This document shows, in pieces, positions 4,898 through 9,080 of a DNA stretch of 9,080 bases. The DNA is taken from assembly GCA_934631025.1 (NCBI GenBank), contig CAKTXR010000084.1, positions 1-9,080 of the forward strand, given 5' to 3'. A program made the position numbers and the translations under genes. The DNA comes from an uncultured Clostridia bacterium (GTDB taxonomy: Bacteria > Bacillota > Clostridia > Christensenellales > Aristaeellaceae). Numbering within the stretch: the stretch's first letter is position 1; every line of letters begins with the position of its first letter. The notes under the pieces are model-generated. The model did no database searches, was not told the DNA's origin, and saw only the letters and a list, made by a program, of their open reading frames with translations.

Positions 4898-6892
4898 ATG
4901 ACACAGTGGTATGAACGCCGCTTCCGGCGGCACCTGCTGGATATGCACATAGACGATTGGAGCGACGAATTCCTCAGCCGCTTTTCGTGCGAGGACTACG
5001 CCGAGAACCTCGCGCTGGCGCATATCAATATGCCCATGCTCTACCTGCAATCCCATACGGGACTGTGCAACTTTCCGACGAAAACCGGCCGGATGCACCG
5101 CGCGTTTGAAAAGGACCCCGACGCCATGCGCCGCCTGACTGCGCTCTGCCATGAAAAGGGCATGGGCGTCGTGGGCTATTACAGCCTGATCTATAACACC
5201 TGGGCACACGATACGCATCCCGACTGGCGCATGGTCGATGAAAACGGACGCTCCCAGCGCGATCAGGGCAGCCGCTACGGGCTGTGCTGCCCCAATAACG
5301 CCGATTACCGCGCGTTTGTGTTCGCGCAGGTCCGCGAAATGCTGGACTATTTCGAGGGAGAGGGCATGTTCTACGATATGCCGTTCTGGCCGCAGGTCTG
5401 TTATTGCCCGGCCTGCCGCGCGCGCTGGGCGCACGAGGTCGGCGGCGAAATTCCCTCGGCACGGACGGGCGCTGAATGGGAGAAGCTGCTCGAGCGCCGC
5501 CGCGTGTGGATGGGCGAGTTCGCACAGGCGGTGACCGACTGCACAAAGGCGCTCCGGCCGGGAATCAGCGTGGAGCAGAACTTTGCCTGTTCGATCGCCA
5601 GCGGCGCGGAGGCGGCCATCGGCGACGAGGTCAACGCGGCCTGCGACTATACCGGCGGTGACCTGACCGGCGGCGTCTACGAGCAGTCGTTCACCTGCAA
5701 GTATTTCGGCGCGGCGAGTGCGCATCAGCCGTTCGAGTACATGATCGTCCGCTGCGATCCCAACCTGACGAAGCACACCATCACGAAATCCCGCCGCGAG
5801 CTGGAAACCGCCGTCATGCTGACGTGCGCGCATCACGGCGCGTCGCTGGCGATCGACGCGATCGATCCCGCCGGCACGATGGACAGGCGCTTTTACCGCC
5901 TGCTGGGCGAGGTGTTCGCGAAAGAGGAGCCTTACGAGCCGTATCTGACCGGCGATATGCTCTGCGACGTGGGGATCGTCTATCACCTGCCGTCGAAGGC
6001 GCTGCGGCGCGGCATGACGTTCTCCAATCACCATGCGGCGCTGGGCGCGGCGCGGCATATGCTGGAAAGGCATATCCTCTGCGGCGTGGCGGGCCACAGG
6101 CAGATGGAATCGCTCTCCCGCTATCCGGCGCTCATTGCGCCCATGCTGCGCTGCCTGAGCGACGGGGAACGCGCCGCGCTCGTCGATTATGTGACGGCGG
6201 GCGGCCGGCTGTATTTCTCCGGCGGCGAGGACGGCGCGCTGGTCGAGGCGCTGCTGGGAACGCGCGTGATGGGCTTTACCGGCGAGACGGTGACCTATCT
6301 CGCGCCGGAAAACGGACGGGAAGCGCTGTTTGCAGATTTCAACGCCGATTATCCGCTGCCGTTCGACTGCGACGCGCCGATTCTGGGCCGGCTGCCGGAG
6401 GACGCGCAGGTGCTGGCGCGCATAAAGCTGCCCTACACCATCCAGAACACGCCGCGCTATGCGTCCATCCACTCGAACCCGCCGGGCGTTATGACCGGAT
6501 GGCCCGCAGTGGTGCGGCGGCGCGTGGGGCGGGGCGAGGTGATCTGGAGCGCTCAGCCGATCGAAAGGGAGCGACAGGCAGTCTATGGCGAGACGCTGTG
6601 CAATCTGCTCGCGCTCATGGGCTTTGAAAGCCGGCTGCATACCGGCGCGCCCCGCATCGTCGAGCTGACGGCGTTCGAGGATGGCGACGCGGTGCGCGTG
6701 AATATTGCGCGGCTGAACAGCGATTTCGAGGGCGCGCTGCCTGCGTTCAGCGTATCGCTGCGCTGCGGCGACGTTCGGGAGGTCGTGCGGTTGCCCGAGG
6801 GCGAAAGAGTTTCCTTCGAGCGCGACGGCGGCGAGACGCGCTTCACTGCCCGCGCGCTCGATCTGTTCGATATGTACGAGCTGCGGCGGTAA
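4898..6892 (+). CDS. Putative glycoside hydrolase, GHL6/GH42-like architecture
   Basis: The 664-residue protein begins WYERRFRRHLLDMHIDDW (4-21) and continues as a TIM-barrel-like domain to about residue 340. Signature segments are GLCCPNNADYRAFV (128-141) and GMFYDMPFWPQVCYCPAC (156-173). D160 after a strand is a candidate catalytic residue, and C168, C170 and C173 form a possible metal or structural cluster. Residues about 355-460 (DVGIVYHLPSK to GGRLYFSGG) resemble the glutamine-amidotransferase-like trimerisation domain of GH42 beta-galactosidases, followed by a beta-rich tail. These features fit the GHL6-type hypothetical glycosyl hydrolases, which have few assigned substrates; database labels of fucosidase or galactosidase would be guesses. 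There is no signal peptide. ATG 4898 is chosen for its AAGGAG 7 bases upstream; an in-frame GTG at 4862 lacks one. It converges on the M32 gene and shares its terminator. Confidence 0.82.
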   Translation: MTQWYERRFRRHLLDMHIDDWSDEFLSRFSCEDYAENLALAHINMPMLYLQSHTGLCNFPTKTGRMHRAFEKDPDAMRRLTALCHEKGMGVVGYYSLIYNTWAHDTHPDWRMVDENGRSQRDQGSRYGLCCPNNADYRAFVFAQVREMLDYFEGEGMFYDMPFWPQVCYCPACRARWAHEVGGEIPSARTGAEWEKLLERRRVWMGEFAQAVTDCTKALRPGISVEQNFACSIASGAEAAIGDEVNAACDYTGGDLTGGVYEQSFTCKYFGAASAHQPFEYMIVRCDPNLTKHTITKSRRELETAVMLTCAHHGASLAIDAIDPAGTMDRRFYRLLGEVFAKEEPYEPYLTGDMLCDVGIVYHLPSKALRRGMTFSNHHAALGAARHMLERHILCGVAGHRQMESLSRYPALIAPMLRCLSDGERAALVDYVTAGGRLYFSGGEDGALVEALLGTRVMGFTGETVTYLAPENGREALFADFNADYPLPFDCDAPILGRLPEDAQVLARIKLPYTIQNTPRYASIHSNPPGVMTGWPAVVRRRVGRGEVIWSAQPIERERQAVYGETLCNLLALMGFESRLHTGAPRIVELTAFEDGDAVRVNIARLNSDFEGALPAFSVSLRCGDVREVVRLPEGERVSFERDGGETRFTARALDLFDMYELRR

Positions 6893-6915
6893 GCGGTTTG
6901 GTCGACCGGCATGAA

Positions 6916-6949
6916 AACAATCCTCCCTGTGATCGCAGGGAGGATTGTT
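6916..6949. terminator. Bidirectional intrinsic terminator between convergent genes
   Basis: A perfect 14-bp stem (6916-6929 with 6936-6949) closes a 6-base loop, TGATCG. It sits in the 73-bp gap between the ends of the GHL6-like gene and the M32 gene. On the minus strand the stem is followed by a short U-rich tract (GTTTTC), so it serves the M32 transcript best; on the plus strand the U tract is weak (GTTGCGTTCT). Confidence 0.85.
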
Positions 6950-6965
6950 GCGTTCTATCGGGGCG

Positions 6966-8456
6966 TTACGCCTTGGGGCTGTACTTTTCCGTCAGGTAGT
7001 TGACGTAGTAGTCGGGATTGAACTTCGCGCCGGCGGCCTTTTCGAACAGCTCGCCCGGCTTGTAGAGCGAGCCGAAGCGCCAGATTTTGTCCTCCAGCCA
7101 GGCGTTGATGGGGGCGAAATCGCCCTTTTCCAGGCAGGCGTTCACGTCGACGGTTTCCTTCATCTTTTCCAGCAGCTGCACGCCGTAGGCCGAGCCGAGC
7201 GCATAGCTGGGGAAATAGCCGAACGCGCCGCCCGACCAGTGGGAATCCTGAAGCACGCCCTCGCGGTCGGAGGGCACGTCGATGCCGAGATATTCCTTGT
7301 AGAGCGCGTTCCAGGCTGCGGGCAGATCTTTGGCGGTCAGCTCGCCGGAGAACAGCTTCTTTTCCAGCTCGTAGCGCACCATGACGTGCAGGCAGTAGGT
7401 CAGCTCGTCGGCCTCGGTGCGTATGAGCGAGGGCTGGCTCTTGTTGATGGCGCGGTAGAGCGTCTCGTCGTTCACGGCGTTCAGGCTGGGGAAAAGCTCG
7501 CGCAGCTTGGGCGCGACATGGCCGATGAAGGCGCGGCTTCTGCCCAGCAGGTTTTCGTAAAAGCGCGACTGGCTCTCATGGATGCCCATGGACACGCCGC
7601 CGCCCAGCACGGTGTAGGCGAATTCGTCGGCGGGGTGGGTGTCGTAGAGCGCGTGGCCGCCCTCGTGAATCACGCTGTACATGGACGAAGCGAAGTTCTC
7701 GCGCTCATAGCGCGTTGTGATGCGCGCGTCGTACTTTGTGAAGCTGGTGGTGAAGGGATGCTCGGTCTCGCCGATGCCGCAGTGTGCGCGGTCGAGCCCG
7801 ATGAGGTTCATCAGATAGTCGGACAGCTCGCGCTGCTTCTCGATCGGGAAATCGCCGTGCAGGCAGTGATCGTCCACAGGCTGCGCGTCGCAGACGGCCT
7901 TTACCAGCGGCATAAGGCGCGCGCGCAGCGTCTCGAAGAACTGATCGCAGGTCTTGCGGTCGAGACCCTCTTCATAGGTGTTGAGCCAGTGGTCGTAGGG
8001 ATCCTTATCGGGCGCGATATAGCCGGCCTGCTTCTTGAGCGCGGCGACGATTTTGTCGATGTAGGGCGCGAAGATCGCGTAGTTGTTCGTCTCCTTGGCG
8101 GTGTGCCACACGTCCTCAGATTCGGTTACGAGCCGCTGATAGGCGGTGTATTCGTCCATGGGGATGGCGCGCAGCTCGACGAGGCTCTTGCGCATCAGCT
8201 CGACCATGCGGTTGTGCGCTTCGTCGAGGGCGGCGCGGTTTTCGTAGAGGAAATCCAGCAGCGCGCCGGTCTCCTCGCCGGTGGAGAGCTTGTAGGTCTC
8301 CTCGCCGAGTATCGCGAGTGATTCGCCGCGGTTGGCGGCCGAGCCCTTGGGGGCGGTGGTCGCGCCGTCGTAGTAGATCAGCCCGGCGGCGTGGTTATAG
8401 GCGCAGAGCTTCCTCTGAAGCGCGTTCAGTTTGTTGAGGCCTTCTTCTATGGTCAT
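6966..8456 (-). CDS. M32 family metallocarboxypeptidase (carboxypeptidase Taq type)
   Basis: The 496-residue length and all family hallmarks fit M32, a zinc carboxypeptidase family that removes C-terminal residues from peptides in the cytoplasm. Seen in order are EHPF (232-235), DARITTRY (243-250), the zinc site HEGGH (264-268), GIHESQSRFYEN (291-302) with E294 as third ligand, LIRTEADELTY (344-354) and GVLQDSHWSGGAFGYFPSYALG (400-421). The start is ATG at 8456, with AAAGGAG 9 bases upstream; an upstream in-frame extension crosses the repeat and is not coding. It ends at the bidirectional terminator. The start codon lies only 47 bases from repeat copy B. A TATAGA at 8496-8501 could be a -10 box but has no good -35, so its promoter is uncertain. 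The cofactor is Zn or Co by family knowledge. No signal peptide is seen. Confidence 0.97.
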   Translation of the reverse strand: MTIEEGLNKLNALQRKLCAYNHAAGLIYYDGATTAPKGSAANRGESLAILGEETYKLSTGEETGALLDFLYENRAALDEAHNRMVELMRKSLVELRAIPMDEYTAYQRLVTESEDVWHTAKETNNYAIFAPYIDKIVAALKKQAGYIAPDKDPYDHWLNTYEEGLDRKTCDQFFETLRARLMPLVKAVCDAQPVDDHCLHGDFPIEKQRELSDYLMNLIGLDRAHCGIGETEHPFTTSFTKYDARITTRYERENFASSMYSVIHEGGHALYDTHPADEFAYTVLGGGVSMGIHESQSRFYENLLGRSRAFIGHVAPKLRELFPSLNAVNDETLYRAINKSQPSLIRTEADELTYCLHVMVRYELEKKLFSGELTAKDLPAAWNALYKEYLGIDVPSDREGVLQDSHWSGGAFGYFPSYALGSAYGVQLLEKMKETVDVNACLEKGDFAPINAWLEDKIWRFGSLYKPGELFEKAAGAKFNPDYYVNYLTEKYSPKA

Positions 8457-8503
8457 TGTGGGGGACTCCTTTCTGATTGGTGCATTGAGGGCGTGTCTAT
8501 AGG

Positions 8504-9080
8504 ATGCGTGAAGGCGAGCCGGCGCAATGTTGCGTTTGGCCGGTTGCAGCTCCGGCACAGGCGTTTGTGCGCGCAGGGGTCTGGCGGCGGGAGGATACGG
8601 TTCTGGCGCGGCGGGGAAGAATTCCTCCAACCTTGCTTCGCTCGGCCACCTCCCCTTGCAGGAGGGAACTTGGGCTGTTTCCATTACGCGCCATGTCTTG
8701 CGTTCGGCTTACATCGGCTGTGCGTTCCTATTGGAACGTTTTGCGCTCGGTTCACACCTGCTGTTTGACGCACAGCGCCAAACAGATCGGCTTGCGGGAG
8801 GTTGCGTTTCTATTCCGCGTGGGTCGGGATCGCCGGTAGAGCGTTCTTGAGCGTCGTGCGGTTATCGGGCTTTGCGAGTTCGCTTCGGGATTGTGCGTTG
8901 TCTTATGGCGATCCCGACGGAGTACGGGGTTACGGAGTCGGCGGCGCGGTAGAGTACGTTTTTGCGTAAGCACATTGGTCTTGCCATGTTTTCCGCGGGG
9001 AGACCGTTGGGGGCTGCGCGCCCCCAAACCTGCGCCAAAGAGTCAAAAGTGGAAGCCGCACTGCGGCCTCTCTGGACTCT
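8504..9080 (-). repeat. Structured non-coding repeat, copy B, inverted to copy A and cut by the window edge
   Basis: Read on the minus strand this aligns with copy A (4305-4751) from the GCCGC-AGT-GCGGC end hairpin to the shared CGCAT near 8504-8508. It is about 130 bp longer because of extra sequence between roughly 8590 and 8735. The conserved stems are TTGGGGGC/GCCCCCAA (9007-9027), a 12-bp long-range stem (8823-8834 with 8907-8918) and CTGTTTG/CAAACAG (8761-8785). No real gene is supported in this 577-bp stretch. It lies upstream of the M32 gene in the same orientation as that gene, mirroring copy A and the GHL6-like gene. Confidence 0.8.
8620..8671. repeat. Palindromic element nested in copy B
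   Basis: About 52 bp run from AATTCCTCC (8620-8628) to GGAGGGAACTT (8661-8671), which are near-complementary ends. Inside is CTCCCCTTGCAGGAGG, itself a hairpin, next to TTGCTTCGCTCGGCC. Its form resembles the short dispersed palindromes with GGGGAGGTGGC cores that are common in gut Clostridia genomes (recalled, not searched). It is absent from copy A, so it was probably inserted into copy B later. Confidence 0.6.

Noticed and set aside
4742..6640. Long minus-strand open frame opposite the GHL6-like gene
   Set aside because: It is rich in Arg, Ala and His with no domain pattern or ribosome site, and is the antisense shadow of a well-supported gene in GC-rich DNA.
6945..8321. Long plus-strand open frame opposite the M32 gene
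   Set aside because: It lies antisense to an M32 gene that has every family motif, and its own product has no recognisable motifs.
8457..8684. N-terminal extension of the M32 protein to 8684
   Set aside because: It translates repeat copy B, while ATG 8456 has AAAGGAG upstream and gives the usual family length.
4305..9080. CRISPR array or IS element explanation for the repeats
   Set aside because: The repeats are hundreds of bases long, occur twice, have no spacers and contain no transposase gene or fragment.

Overview
The window reads as GC-rich chromosomal DNA from an anaerobic member of the Bacillota, most likely a gut-type Clostridia. This is an inference from the AGGAGG-type ribosome sites, GTG and TTG starts, a DegV protein, an M32 carboxypeptidase and cytoplasmic glycosidase-like genes. 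Nothing in the sequence fixes the genus. There are no phage, plasmid or CRISPR genes.

Layout, left to right. Positions 1-72 hold a tRNA-Ala(GGC) on the minus strand with its own consensus promoter; its discriminator base lies outside the window. Positions 160-1560 (minus) encode a GH20-type hexosaminidase-like enzyme, again behind a consensus promoter. Positions 1685-2967 (minus) are a two-gene operon: a MarR-type regulator (GTG start) overlapping a DegV fatty-acid-binding protein by ATGA. Its promoter is bracketed by two perfect palindromes that look like autoregulatory operators. A divergent intergenic region with a large composite hairpin separates this operon from an uncharacterised plus-strand gene (3166-4161, TTG start) whose product looks like an all-helical alpha/alpha toroid.

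Positions 4162-4897 carry no gene. They are mostly filled by one copy (A, 4305-4751) of a structured non-coding repeat. A plus-strand gene for a GHL6/GH42-like putative glycoside hydrolase (4898-6892) and a minus-strand M32 metallocarboxypeptidase gene (6966-8456) then converge on a strong shared hairpin terminator at 6916-6949. From 8504 to the right edge lies the second copy (B) of the repeat, inverted relative to A and enlarged by a nested palindromic insertion.

Functionally, the genes suggest turnover of imported sugars and peptides inside the cell: GH20 and GHL6-type proteins without signal peptides, and a cytoplasmic carboxypeptidase. A MarR switch probably controls DegV. The most unusual content is the repeat pair. 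Each copy lies just upstream of a gene and in the same orientation as it, and several hairpins are conserved between copies, one with paired compensatory changes. The element therefore appears to be kept as a folded RNA or single-stranded DNA rather than as passive debris.
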